From NCBI GenBank assembly GCA_020852965.1, contig JADYZV010000086.1, positions 1-51,375 on the forward strand: a stretch of 51,375 bases of DNA, given 5' to 3'. The notes under the pieces are model-generated. The model was not told where the DNA came from, searched no databases, and saw only the letters and a list, made by a program, of their open reading frames with translations. Positions 17,589-26,620 of the stretch are shown piece after piece. Both the position numbers and the translations under genes were made by a program. The first letter of the stretch is position 1; each line of letters opens with the position of its first letter. Source of the DNA: Pirellulaceae bacterium. GTDB taxonomy: Bacteria; Planctomycetota; Planctomycetia; Pirellulales; Pirellulaceae.

Positions 17589-18119
17589 ATGCGGCACCTC
17601 CTTTCAGCCTTGGTGCAAAACGTCCCTGGCGTTTTGTCGCACATTTCAGGCATGCTCGCCTCGCGCGGCTACAACATCGACTCATTGGCGGTCGGCGAAA
17701 CCGAAACGCCCGATCTGTCTCGGATGACCTTTGTCGTCATGGGAGACGACCGCGTCTTGGACCAAGTCCGCAAGCAACTGGAAAAAGTTGTCACGGTGGT
17801 TGAGGTCGAGGATATCAGCTCGCAAGACTTCGTCGAGCGCGACCTGATGCTGGCTCGTGTTCGTGCACCGAAAGGAACGCATCGAAGCGAGATATTCGAA
17901 CTGGTCCGCATCTTTCGCGGCAAGATCGTCGATGTTGGGGCGGATGAGTTAATCGTCGAGATTTCGGGGCGTGAGAGCAAGGTACAAGCCTTTATCGAGC
18001 GCATTCGCCCCTACGGGATCACTCAGTTGGTCCGCACTGGACGCATTGCATTGGTACGCAGCGGCCAGGGTGCTGCAACCGACATTGGCGGGCAAGCTGC
18101 CGTTGAAGTCCATTCCTAA
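17589..18119 (+). CDS. ilvN: Acetolactate synthase small (regulatory) subunit
   Basis: A 176-residue protein of normal family length. The N-terminal ACT domain (about 3-75) has NVPGVLSHISGMLASRGYNIDSLAVGETE, the valine-binding regulatory module; the C-terminal domain (about 85-165) has FVERDLMLARVRAP and the AFIERIRPYGITQLVRTGRIAL ending. It regulates and activates the catalytic subunit (IlvB/IlvI), which makes acetolactate in valine, leucine and isoleucine synthesis; that subunit is not in this window. AGGA at 17578-17581 supports the ATG at 17589. ilvC follows 116 bp downstream. Confidence 0.95.
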   Translation: MRHLLSALVQNVPGVLSHISGMLASRGYNIDSLAVGETETPDLSRMTFVVMGDDRVLDQVRKQLEKVVTVVEVEDISSQDFVERDLMLARVRAPKGTHRSEIFELVRIFRGKIVDVGADELIVEISGRESKVQAFIERIRPYGITQLVRTGRIALVRSGQGAATDIGGQAAVEVHS

Positions 18120-18235
18120 GCTGCGTAGCGAACCATATCCCTCCCCCTAGCGTTTCAAAGGAGCAGGCATAGTCCGTTGTGCCGTCCGCTCATTACAAAA
18201 CCTTTTAACACGTTTACTTTACGAGAATCCATTCG

Positions 18236-19240
18236 ATGACAGCCAAGATTTACTACGACAACGACGCCGACCTATCGCACCTTAAAGGCAAGACGGTTGC
18301 TATCCTGGGTTACGGTTCACAGGGGCACGCGCAGGCGCAGAATCTGCGCGATAGCGGTTGCCAAGTGATCATTGGCCAGCGCGAAGGCAGCCCCAACTAC
18401 GATCTGGCCGTCAGCCACAAATTCCAACCTATGCCCGTTGCCGACGCGGTCAAGGCGTCGGACGTGGTCAACATTCTACTCCCCGACGAAGTGCAGGGTG
18501 ACATTTTTCGCGAGCACATTCGTCCGAATCTCAAGCCGGGCAACGTGTTGATGTGTTCGCATGGATTCAATATCCACTTCGGTCAAGTCGAACCGCCCAA
18601 GGGAGTTGACGTCTTGCTGGTGGCGCCCAAGGGTCCAGGCCACTTGGTTCGTAGCGAATACGTCAAAGGGGGCGGCGTCCCTTGCTTGATCGCGCTAGGT
18701 GAAGGTGCTAGCGACAAGACGCGACAAATCGGGTTGGCTTATGCCAAGGGGATTGGTGGCACGCGCGGCGGTGTGATCGAAACGACCATCGCCGAAGAAA
18801 CCGAAACGGATTTGTTCGGTGAACAGGTCGTGCTGTGTGGCGGTGTGAGCGAGCTGGTCAAGGCAGCCTTTGAAACGCTTGTCGATGCTGGTTACCAACC
18901 CGAGATGGCCTATTTCGAGTGCATGCACGAGCTGAAGTTGATCGTCGACCTGTTCTACCAAGGTGGATTGAGCTACATGCGCTATAGCGTCAGCAATACC
19001 GCCGAGTACGGTGACTACACCCGCGGACCACGCATCATTACCGACGAAACACGCAAAGTAATGAAGCAGATCTTGACCGAAATCCAGAATGGTCAATTCG
19101 CCCGCGAATGGATCCTGGAGAATCGTGCCGGAGCACCCGCCTTCAAAGCGACTCGTCGCCGAGATCGCAATTTGGAGATCGAACATGTCGGTCGCCGTTT
19201 GCGCAAGCTGATGAGCTGGATCGACTCGAAGGAAGTGTAG
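18236..19240 (+). CDS. ilvC: Ketol-acid reductoisomerase (NADP+)
   Basis: A 334-residue class I (short) enzyme, EC 1.1.1.86, converting acetolactate or acetohydroxybutyrate to the dihydroxy acids of branched-chain amino acid synthesis. The NADPH-binding Rossmann motif [17 protein letters not shown] lies at about residues 24-40. [13 protein letters not shown] and the magnesium/catalytic segment [15 protein letters not shown] are intact, followed by the helical knotted C-terminal domain ([25 protein letters not shown]). It is cytoplasmic. It lies between ilvN and a uvrA-like gene that begins 3 bp after its stop, suggesting one transcript. Confidence 0.97.
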   Translation: MTAKIYYDNDADLSHLKGKTVAILGYGSQGHAQAQNLRDSGCQVIIGQREGSPNYDLAVSHKFQPMPVADAVKASDVVNILLPDEVQGDIFREHIRPNLKPGNVLMCSHGFNIHFGQVEPPKGVDVLLVAPKGPGHLVRSEYVKGGGVPCLIALGEGASDKTRQIGLAYAKGIGGTRGGVIETTIAEETETDLFGEQVVLCGGVSELVKAAFETLVDAGYQPEMAYFECMHELKLIVDLFYQGGLSYMRYSVSNTAEYGDYTRGPRIITDETRKVMKQILTEIQNGQFAREWILENRAGAPAFKATRRRDRNLEIEHVGRRLRKLMSWIDSKEV

Positions 19241-19243
19241 CCT

Positions 19244-22192
19244 GTGGGCCAAGCCCGCCAAGCTGGAAAGAACAGCGCCAAGAAACCAAGCTCGCGGAAA
19301 TCCAATGCTGGGACGGCCAAAGCAGACCAGCCGAGCTTGGCTCGGCCTAGCTTGGCTCAAGCGAGCGCCGCTCCGATCCAACACGCAGCGATTCAGTTGC
19401 GTGGTGTCCGCGTTCACAATTTGAAAAATGTGGACGTGGACATCCCTCGCGGCCAGTTGGTCGCCATCTGTGGCGTCAGTGGCTCCGGGAAAACCTCACT
19501 GGCCATCGATACGTTGTACGCGGAAGGGCAGCGCCGCTATATCGAGAGCTTTTCTGCCTATACTCGTCAGTTCCTCGAGCGGCTCGACAAACCCGATTAC
19601 GATCGTATCGACGGATTGCCTCCAGCATTGGCGGTTACACGCAGCGGTGCGCCGCGCGGCAATCGCAGTACGGTGGGGACCGCTAGCGAGTCGCTCGATT
19701 ATCTACGACTGCTGTTCGCCAAAATCTCGGAACCCTATTGTTACCAGTGTGGAAAAAGGGTTGTGCGAACTACGCCGCAGTCGGCGGCCCAATTGGTCGC
19801 GCAACTTCCGGCTGGCGCGAGGTTGATGATCGGCTTTGAAGTCACCTGGGATGACGTCAGCGATCGAGCCATGGTCCTTGCGGAGCTTCAGTCGGAAGGG
19901 TTCGTGCGTTTATTGTCGGGCGGACAGTTGTTCAACCTTGGACAAGACCAGCGTCAAGATTTGGCCGAAGCGCTCCCTAAAGCGGGGACGGCATGGGTCA
20001 TCGTCGATCGACTAAAAGGAGGAGACGCTGCCGAGCGTAGTACCGAAAGTTTGGAAGTCGCATTCTCGCACGGCTTGGGGGAAATAGCCCTGCTACAGGA
20101 AGAGGCTGGAGCCTGGCTTCCCCTGCGTCTATCGCATCAATTGCGCTGCACCGCCTGCGGCATCGACTATCCTGATCCCGAGCCGCGATTGTTCAATTTC
20201 AACAGCCCGCTGGGAGCCTGTACTACGTGCGAAGGTTTTGGCGACACCATCGATCTAGACATCGATCTGATCGTACCGGACAAACGCAAGACCCTGCGTG
20301 AGGGGGCACTTGCTCCCTGGACGACACCGGCCCATAGCCATCATCTGGAGGAACTTGCGGATGTTGCGGACGAGTTATCATTGCCGCTCGACGTTCCCTT
20401 CAGCAAACTGACCAAGAAGCAAATCAAGCTGTTAATCGAAGGTGATCCGAAACGCGGCTTCGGCGGAATGCAGGGCTTCTTTGCCGCACTGGAACGCAAG
20501 AAGTATAAGATGCATGTGCGCGTCTTTCTATCGCGATGGCGGAGCTACAACACCTGTCAGGCGTGCGACGGAGCGCGTTTGAATTCAGCCTCGCTGGCGT
20601 TTCGTGTAGCCGGGCGCAACTTCGCTGAGTTATGCGCTGCCGAAGTTCGCAAGCTAAGTGGATTTCTTGAAGAGATCGGGCTTGAGGGAGCGGCCGCAAC
20701 GATTGCGGGCGGCCCTTTGGAGTCAGTGCAAGCCCGCTTGAACTACTTGTGCGAAGTCGGGCTGGGCTATCTGTCGCTCAATCGTCCGCTACGCACCCTT
20801 AGTGGGGGAGAAGCACAGCGAACTGCGCTAACCGCAGCGCTCGGTTCGAGTCTTGTCAATATGCTCTATGTGCTCGACGAACCTTCCGTAGGTTTGCACC
20901 CGCATGATGTCGAGCAGTTGTCGGTCGCTATCGAACGACTGGCGCGGCGCGGTAATACGGTGATCATGATTGAGCACGAAGAAGCCCTGATATCGCTTGC
21001 CGATTGGCTGGTAGAAGTCGGCCCGGCCGCTGGTGAAGGGGGAGGGACGATCGTCTACTCCGGGCCACGCGACAGAATCGTACATGGCAACACACTGACC
21101 GGCGAATATCTTTCAGGGCGACGACAATTGCCCATGCCAGTTCAGCGTCGCGCTCCGAACCGAGGCGCCCTGCGATTGTTGGGTTGTCAAGGGAACAACC
21201 TTAAGAACATCGATGTCGAGTTCCCGCTGGGAGTGCTGTGCTTGGTCACGGGCGTTAGCGGGAGTGGCAAGAGCTCGTTGGTTCAAGACACTCTGTTCGG
21301 CGCGGTGGCCAATCGCTTGACTTCGCAGAGCTACAAGCCACTCCACTTCAACAGTATCGAAGGGACTGGCCTGATTGACGATTGCATCTTGGTGGATCAA
21401 AGCGCCATCAGTCGTTCTCCACGCAGCAATCCTGTGACTTACATCAAAGCCTTCGACGAAATACGCAAGGTGTTTGCCGAGACGACCGATGCCAAGCTGC
21501 ACAATTACAGCGCGGGGCATTTCAGTTTTAACAGCGAATTGGGGCGTTGCCCAACTTGCCAAGGTGATGGCGCGTTGCAAATTGACATGCAGTTTTTGGC
21601 CGACGTGACCGTTGTCTGCAGCGACTGTCGTGGAGATCGCTATCGTCCCGAGATATTGCAGGTGCGCTATCGCGATCGCAATATCGCCGAAGTGTTGCAT
21701 ATGACCGTGCGTGAAGCGAGCCAGTTCTTTCGCGGTGCGGGCAAGGTTCAGCAGAAGTTGAAGGTGTTGTCCGATGTGGGGCTGGGCTATTTGCAACTCG
21801 GACAAGCTGCCACAACGCTCAGCTCGGGCGAAGGGCAGCGGCTAAAACTCGCCGCCTATCTAGCGAGCGCCACACGCCGCAAAACGCTATTCATTCTCGA
21901 CGAACCGACCACGGGACTGCACACCAGCGATATCGTGCCGCTGCTCGATTGTTTCGACGCGCTAATCGAATTTGGGCATTCCCTAATTGTGGTCGAGCAC
22001 AATTTGCATTTGATGGCGGTGGCCGATCACATTATCGATATCGGTCCCGGTCCCGCCGACGAAGGTGGGAACGTGGTCGTGAGCGGAACGCCAGAGCAGG
22101 TCGTCGCCTGCAACCAGTCTCTTACTGGGAAATATCTACAAGACTTTTTGCTGAAGCGCAATCAAGAAATCGTACCAGAGTCCGAGCCGTAA
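19244..22192 (+). CDS. uvrA: UvrA-family excinuclease ATPase subunit
   Basis: A 982-residue protein with the full double-ATPase layout of UvrA, the damage-recognising subunit of nucleotide excision repair. Walker A1 is GVSGSGKTS (77-85) and Walker A2 GVSGSGKSS. Zinc-finger cysteines are present in CTACG...GACTTCEGFG and GRCPTCQGDG...CSDCRG. Signature motifs are LSGGEAQR in the first half but LSSGEGQR in the second, and both Walker B stretches (VLDEPSVGLH, ILDEPTTGLH) are intact. There is a low-complexity N-terminal extension of about 45 residues rich in Ala, Lys and Ser. The start is a GTG 3 bp after ilvC with AAGGAAG just upstream. It may be a second UvrA paralogue rather than the housekeeping copy. 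Confidence 0.88.
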   Translation: MGQARQAGKNSAKKPSSRKSNAGTAKADQPSLARPSLAQASAAPIQHAAIQLRGVRVHNLKNVDVDIPRGQLVAICGVSGSGKTSLAIDTLYAEGQRRYIESFSAYTRQFLERLDKPDYDRIDGLPPALAVTRSGAPRGNRSTVGTASESLDYLRLLFAKISEPYCYQCGKRVVRTTPQSAAQLVAQLPAGARLMIGFEVTWDDVSDRAMVLAELQSEGFVRLLSGGQLFNLGQDQRQDLAEALPKAGTAWVIVDRLKGGDAAERSTESLEVAFSHGLGEIALLQEEAGAWLPLRLSHQLRCTACGIDYPDPEPRLFNFNSPLGACTTCEGFGDTIDLDIDLIVPDKRKTLREGALAPWTTPAHSHHLEELADVADELSLPLDVPFSKLTKKQIKLLIEGDPKRGFGGMQGFFAALERKKYKMHVRVFLSRWRSYNTCQACDGARLNSASLAFRVAGRNFAELCAAEVRKLSGFLEEIGLEGAAATIAGGPLESVQARLNYLCEVGLGYLSLNRPLRTLSGGEAQRTALTAALGSSLVNMLYVLDEPSVGLHPHDVEQLSVAIERLARRGNTVIMIEHEEALISLADWLVEVGPAAGEGGGTIVYSGPRDRIVHGNTLTGEYLSGRRQLPMPVQRRAPNRGALRLLGCQGNNLKNIDVEFPLGVLCLVTGVSGSGKSSLVQDTLFGAVANRLTSQSYKPLHFNSIEGTGLIDDCILVDQSAISRSPRSNPVTYIKAFDEIRKVFAETTDAKLHNYSAGHFSFNSELGRCPTCQGDGALQIDMQFLADVTVVCSDCRGDRYRPEILQVRYRDRNIAEVLHMTVREASQFFRGAGKVQQKLKVLSDVGLGYLQLGQAATTLSSGEGQRLKLAAYLASATRRKTLFILDEPTTGLHTSDIVPLLDCFDALIEFGHSLIVVEHNLHLMAVADHIIDIGPGPADEGGNVVVSGTPEQVVACNQSLTGKYLQDFLLKRNQEIVPESEP

Positions 22193-22214
22193 GTTGGACT
22201 GGTGCCGCGAAGCC

Positions 22215-22246
22215 TTGGAGTGCGGGGATTCATCACCGCACTCCAA
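22215..22246. terminator. 11-bp hairpin after the uvrA-like gene
   Basis: A perfect stem TTGGAGTGCGG (22215-22225) with CCGCACTCCAA (22236-22246) around a 10-base loop, 23 bp after the uvrA stop. No T-run follows on the plus strand, so it is a candidate transcript-end structure rather than a textbook terminator. Confidence 0.45.
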
Positions 22247-22411
22247 AAGGAGGCGCGATTGTAACGATCTTGTGACTTGGGTTGGATGCGTGGGCTGCTC
22301 GATGGTTACTGGCGTGCGAAATGTGGGGCGAGTCGAGATGGGTTGACTTAGTGGTGAGGTATCTTTGCAAACATGCTCTACAAATTCCTCAACGCACAAC
22401 ATACATGATAC

Positions 22412-23665
22412 ATGCACAATATTGCGACAGAGCGAACTTGGACCGAGGCAATGCTGCGTTTTCGCTTCGCCGGTCAGGTCACTGCGGTGTTGGTGTTGCT
22501 GGGCTGGGTGGCTTGGTTTTTTCCATTTGATGATTTGGTCGACCGCTCCGGCACGCCACTCGGTGGTGACTACGTCATGCTGTATGTGGCTGGACAAGTC
22601 GTCGCTGAGGATGCGGCCGACGCGTTGTATGACGACGCGAGCAATCAACGGCGATCGAGCCATGTGATCCGCGGTCTCAATCCGAGCGAGAGCTGGCCCT
22701 ATCGCTACCCACCGACGGTCGCTGCTGTCATGGTGCCGCTCTCGCAATTACCCTTTGCGTGGTCATTCGCCTTTTTCACCGTTCTCCAACTATCACTGTT
22801 GTCGGTCAGCGTGTGGTTGCTTGGACGCGACTACTCGGTGCTGCATCAGCGTAGAGGTTGGCTATGGGCGATCGTCGGATCGCCGCTGGTACTCGAGTCG
22901 TTGATTGGCGGCCAGTCGTCTCTGCTGACGCTAGCCTGCATCGTTGGTTTTCTGCATTTCCTACGGCGTGACAACTACCTTATTGCGGGAGTGCTACTGG
23001 CTGTGACACTTTACAAACCCAATGTGGCCGCATTGTTGATTGTCGCGGCGCTTATTGTTCACCCTCGCCTGCTCCGTGGATTCCTTCCGACCATGGCCAT
23101 TGGTTTGGGCGTTGCCCTGCTGACGACTGGGGCGTCCGGAGTTGTGAAGTACATTCAGCTGGCAACTCAACTAGCTTCTTCGCAGTGGAGTTTGGAAACG
23201 CCGTTTTGGAAAGTGCATGGGCTCGCACCTAGTTTCCAGTCGGTATGGCCGGAACATGGCAAGCTGGCGTGTGTTGCGGTCGGCTTGCTTATTAGTCTGT
23301 TGGTGGCTTGGCAATGGCGTGCGCACCGTTTACCGGAGTTATTGGCCGTAGCGCTCTTGTTATGTTGCAATGCGCTATTCAATCCTTACGTGCCGATCTA
23401 CGATCTGGTGTTGCTGGAATTGGCGTTGGTGTTGATCTGCCAAGTCGCCTACAGCGGGCAGCTCAAACTTCAATCGCCCGTGTTTCTGCAATGGGGGGCA
23501 CTGCTCTTGTTTGTTGGACCTCACCTGTCGCAGGTTTTTGCTCGACCGCTCGGTTGGAACCCCTTTCCAATGCTGCTTGTGGGCGCGTTCATTGCTGTAG
23601 TCGTTTACGAATGGAACGCGCGCGCTATGGAAAATGAGGTTGGCGTTTTTCAGCGAATGCCGTGA
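22412..23665 (+). CDS. GT87-type (DUF2029) membrane glycosyltransferase
   Basis: A 417-residue polytopic membrane protein with about 10 hydrophobic segments. After the first helix comes GGDYVMLYVAGQVVAEDAADALYDD, the extracytoplasmic GGDY...A...LYD loop typical of GT87/DUF2029 polyprenyl-phosphate-dependent mannosyltransferase-like enzymes, then YRYPPTVAAV and YKPNVAALL motifs. It probably transfers a sugar from a lipid carrier on the outer face of the membrane; the acceptor is unknown. ATG 22412 is used; ATG 22451 would also keep the first helix. Its last 41 bp overlap the 3' end of the convergent crotonase gene. Confidence 0.75.
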   Translation: MHNIATERTWTEAMLRFRFAGQVTAVLVLLGWVAWFFPFDDLVDRSGTPLGGDYVMLYVAGQVVAEDAADALYDDASNQRRSSHVIRGLNPSESWPYRYPPTVAAVMVPLSQLPFAWSFAFFTVLQLSLLSVSVWLLGRDYSVLHQRRGWLWAIVGSPLVLESLIGGQSSLLTLACIVGFLHFLRRDNYLIAGVLLAVTLYKPNVAALLIVAALIVHPRLLRGFLPTMAIGLGVALLTTGASGVVKYIQLATQLASSQWSLETPFWKVHGLAPSFQSVWPEHGKLACVAVGLLISLLVAWQWRAHRLPELLAVALLLCCNALFNPYVPIYDLVLLELALVLICQVAYSGQLKLQSPVFLQWGALLLFVGPHLSQVFARPLGWNPFPMLLVGAFIAVVVYEWNARAMENEVGVFQRMP

Positions 23666-24398
23666 GACCTTCGACGGCCGCTTCGGTGGTTAGCGAAGTC
23701 GCCATAGCCGCTGCACCGCTGGACAGTTGTGTCGACAATTGCTCGCCGATCATCTCATTGAGTACGCGCTTAGTTAGCTGCAACGATTCGGCAGCACCGG
23801 CCGATAGATAGTCGATCCAATTGCTCGAGCGCGCCCAAATCTGGTCTACGCCAACTACACGGTGTACTAAACCTAGTTCCTTGGCTTCTGCGGCTGTTAG
23901 TTCGTCTGCGCCCAACAACATGCGGCTAGCCAATGAACCGCCGCCACGAAAGACCAATAGTGGCGCGACCAGCCCCGAAACCAAACCCAAGCGCGGCGCT
24001 GGAACGCTGAATGTTGCACGTCCGCTGGCGACGACCAAGTCGCTGGCCAGGACGAGCGCCATGCCGAATCCAGCTGCCGCACCATCGACGGCGGCTACGA
24101 TCGGCTTAGGGAACTGCAACATTTGTTCGAGGAGCGTCTGCAGCCCCTGTGCGTCCTGATGCCACTGCGGCATTGGTTGTGCGCCAGCGGCTGTTTCCTG
24201 AAGCTCGGTTACATCAAGTCCGGAGCAGAAATGTGCCCCCGCGCCCGTCAATACCACTCCACGAACCTTTTTTTCTTGCCGCAAATCATCAAAGGCTTGC
24301 GACAATTGCTCGACCATCTGTCGATTGAGGGCGTTGCATCGTCGCGCTTGATCTAAGATAATGGTTCCGGTCAACCCATTGACTTTCACTGTAATCAT
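23625..24398 (-). CDS. Crotonase-fold protein lacking both hydratase glutamates
   Basis: A 257-residue enoyl-CoA hydratase/isomerase family protein. Oxyanion-hole segments HFCSGLDV (57-63) and VDGAAAGFGM (104-113) are present. At the positions aligned with the two catalytic glutamates of hydratases I read Ala134 (in VPAPRLGL) and Arg159 (in LASRMLLGA), so ordinary hydration is unlikely; another crotonase chemistry or a degenerate enzyme is possible. ATG 24398 is chosen for the AGGA at about 24409-24412; a longer frame to 24656 would cover the start of the divergent sulfatase gene. It converges on the GT87 gene with a 41-bp overlap and lies 28 bp from the divergent sulfatase gene. Confidence 0.85.
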   Translation of the reverse strand: MITVKVNGLTGTIILDQARRCNALNRQMVEQLSQAFDDLRQEKKVRGVVLTGAGAHFCSGLDVTELQETAAGAQPMPQWHQDAQGLQTLLEQMLQFPKPIVAAVDGAAAGFGMALVLASDLVVASGRATFSVPAPRLGLVSGLVAPLLVFRGGGSLASRMLLGADELTAAEAKELGLVHRVVGVDQIWARSSNWIDYLSAGAAESLQLTKRVLNEMIGEQLSTQLSSGAAAMATSLTTEAAVEGLTAFAEKRQPHFP

Positions 24399-24426
24399 CT
24401 TCGATATATCCTGAAGTGCAAAAGTA

Positions 24427-25881
24427 ATGTGTGAAGCAATCGATGGTTGTCTAGCGCGCACCGCTGTGCTGCAATCGTACCGCAGCCAGGTGGAGTTGTT
24501 CAAGCGGCTTATTGGCTCTCCGCACGACTTTCTCTGGGCGCGCTGGCTATTTATCGCAGCAGTTATTGCTGTCTTGAGCGGTTCTATGAACGGGCTACAG
24601 GCCCAGACTTCCCAAACGACGCACCCCGGTAGCGATTTGCCGGATGTGATATTCATCCTTTCGGACGATCAGGCGTGGAATGACTATTCGTTCATGGGGC
24701 ATCCTCACATTCGCACCCCCGCACTCGATCGACTTGCCCAGGAAAGCCAGCTTTTTACGCGTGGCTATGTGCCCGACAGCCTGTGTCGTCCGTCGCTAGC
24801 GACCATTATCACGGGACTCTACCCGCATCAACATGGGATTGTCGGCAACGATCCTCCCCCCAGGACACCCAACGCTGATGGACGCATGCGGGCCTATAAG
24901 TCAGCCGCCTATCAGCAAGACATCGAGCAGTTTTTGAAACTTCACATCGATCAAGTGACCACGCTTCCCGACCGTTTGAAAACGCTAGGCTATTCGAGCT
25001 TCCAGACTGGAAAGTGGTGGGAGGGGAATCCCAGTCGCGGCGGCTTCGACTCGGGCATGACTCATGGCGACCACAATCGCGGAGGTCGACACGGCGATGT
25101 GGGACTCGATATCGGGCGTAAGGGCATGCAGCCGATAGAGCAATTCGTGGATCAATCGCGACTAGCGAAGCAACCCTACTTTCTATGGTACGCTCCTTTC
25201 CTACCACACGCACCACACAATCCACCCGAAGAACTGTTGGCCCATTACCGCGACCTGGCCCCAACGGAATCGATTGCCAAATACTGGGCGATGTGCGAGT
25301 GGTTTGATCAGACGGTCGGACAATTGCGAACCATCGTCGACGAGCGCGGTCGCCCCGACAATACGCTAATCGTCTACGTGTGTGACAACGGCTGGATCAA
25401 TCTTCCCGATAAAAGCAGCTACGCCCCCAAAAGCAAACGCAGCCAGTACGATGGCGGCACTCGCACGCCGATCATGTTGCACTGGCTTGGTCACATTACC
25501 GCTTCACGCGATGATACGCATCTGGCTAGCAGTATCGATTTGGTCCCCAGCGTCATGGCCCTGCTTGGAATGGCTCCAGACGATGCTCTACCAGGCATCG
25601 ACTTGACGGATCCTGCACAAGTGAAAGGTCGCGATACGCTCTACGGCGAGATCTTCGAACACGATATTCAGAGCATGGACGATCCGCTGAGCAGCTTGCG
25701 TTATCGCTGGATCATCGAAGGTTACACCAAACTGATTGTACCCGACTTGAAGCAAGTTCCCGATGGCGTGCCTGAGCTCTACGACTTGGAGCACGACCCA
25801 TGGGAGGAACAAAATCTGGCTGGCGAACGAGGCCCAGAGGTTCAACGTCTAACTGAGAAACTCGACGCGTGGTGGCCTTAG
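24427..25881 (+). CDS. Sulfatase family protein with non-canonical C-R-P-S-L motif
   Basis: A 484-residue alkaline-phosphatase-superfamily sulfatase. A hydrophobic segment (about 37-58, ending GLQAQ) suggests export, though it lies unusually far from the ATG; a later GTG near 24490 would shorten the lead. Metal ligands appear in ILSDDQ (Asp80-Asp81) and VCDNGW. The formylglycine site reads C120-R-P-S-L-A-T-I-I-T-G, with Leu where the canonical CxPSR motif has Arg. The C-terminal region has ELYDLEHDPWEEQNLAGE, the usual sulfatase ending. The likely role is desulfation of sulfated polysaccharide or sugar esters outside the cytoplasm. It is divergent from the crotonase gene across 28 bp. Confidence 0.88.
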   Translation: MCEAIDGCLARTAVLQSYRSQVELFKRLIGSPHDFLWARWLFIAAVIAVLSGSMNGLQAQTSQTTHPGSDLPDVIFILSDDQAWNDYSFMGHPHIRTPALDRLAQESQLFTRGYVPDSLCRPSLATIITGLYPHQHGIVGNDPPPRTPNADGRMRAYKSAAYQQDIEQFLKLHIDQVTTLPDRLKTLGYSSFQTGKWWEGNPSRGGFDSGMTHGDHNRGGRHGDVGLDIGRKGMQPIEQFVDQSRLAKQPYFLWYAPFLPHAPHNPPEELLAHYRDLAPTESIAKYWAMCEWFDQTVGQLRTIVDERGRPDNTLIVYVCDNGWINLPDKSSYAPKSKRSQYDGGTRTPIMLHWLGHITASRDDTHLASSIDLVPSVMALLGMAPDDALPGIDLTDPAQVKGRDTLYGEIFEHDIQSMDDPLSSLRYRWIIEGYTKLIVPDLKQVPDGVPELYDLEHDPWEEQNLAGERGPEVQRLTEKLDAWWP

Positions 25882-25986
25882 TACTTTGCAGCAAAGTTCG
25901 AGCGTTCCCGATGGCCAGCAGTGCAGACTTACCTTGAGGCGCGCCTGCGAGCAGTGTTTTTGAGTGCCTATCAAGCCTGAGTGTTA

Positions 25987-26490
25987 ATGCCTGTCCACCC
26001 CTGTTGTTTGACCGAAGAGGAGCTCTTGAAAGAGTGTTCGCTGCGCAATGATCGGCGCAGTGGTCCCGGTGGTCAACATCGCAACAAAGTGGAAACAGCA
26101 GTGATCATCGTTCACCAGCCCACCGGCACCCAGGCCGAAGCCAACCAGCGACGCAACCAGGCCGACAACCGCCGCGAAGCAATCGCGAGATTGCGCCTTT
26201 CGCTAGCGACGCGGGTGCGGATGCCTGCCACGAGCCCAGCACCGTCGGAGCTATGGCAGCAGCGCTCCCGCGGTGGCCGGCTGAGCGTATCGAGCACGCA
26301 TAGCGACTTTGCCTGCTTGTTAGCTGAGTGCCTCGACCGCATGCAGGCTGTTGACTACGCCATGCCGAACTGTGCAGAGTTCTTTGGCGTCACTAGCTCC
26401 CAGTTGATCAAACTATTGCGACAACATCCACCAGCACTCATTCAGGTCAACGCGGCCCGCGCCGATCGCGGCATGCACAAACTCAGTTGA
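25987..26490 (+). CDS. Stand-alone release-factor-like (GGQ) protein
   Basis: A 167-residue protein with the peptidyl-tRNA hydrolase domain of class I release factors: LRNDRRSGPGGQHRNKVETAV, the catalytic GGQ at residues 28-30, followed by the basic RRNQADNRREAIARLRL segment. It lacks the codon-recognition domains 2 and 4, so it belongs with RF-like rescue factors (ArfB/YaeJ-like in principle), but its C-terminal 90 residues are a different domain instead of the short basic ArfB tail. The likely role is releasing nascent chains from stalled ribosomes; the target state is unknown. ATG 25987 is preferred to the GTG two codons earlier. Confidence 0.85.
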   Translation: MPVHPCCLTEEELLKECSLRNDRRSGPGGQHRNKVETAVIIVHQPTGTQAEANQRRNQADNRREAIARLRLSLATRVRMPATSPAPSELWQQRSRGGRLSVSSTHSDFACLLAECLDRMQAVDYAMPNCAEFFGVTSSQLIKLLRQHPPALIQVNAARADRGMHKLS

Positions 26491-26530
26491 AATGCTAGAA
26501 TGGTAGTTGCGGTCGCAAGACGGCGGAGTT

Positions 26531-26588
26531 CTACCATCTGGCGATGGTAGCTACATAGAAGGGATTCTACTGTCTGGTGACGGTAGAA
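26531..26588. repeat. Two tandem similar hairpins upstream of the DUF4404 gene
   Basis: Hairpin 1 is CTACCATC-TGGC-GATGGTAG (26531-26550). Hairpin 2 is TTCTACTGTC-TGGT-GACGGTAGAA (26565-26588). The two are 34 bp apart and share loop and outer stem, with an A-T to G-C compensatory change inside the stem. They lie 30-90 bp before the start codon of the DUF4404 gene. Confidence 0.7.
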
Positions 26589-26620
26589 ACAGTGTAGTCA
26601 ATTGAATCGAAAGTGAATCG

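Noticed and set aside
24399-24656. N-terminal extension of the crotonase gene
   Set aside because: It would overlap the start of the divergent sulfatase gene; the ATG at 24398 has an AGGA site and starts at the usual family N-terminus.
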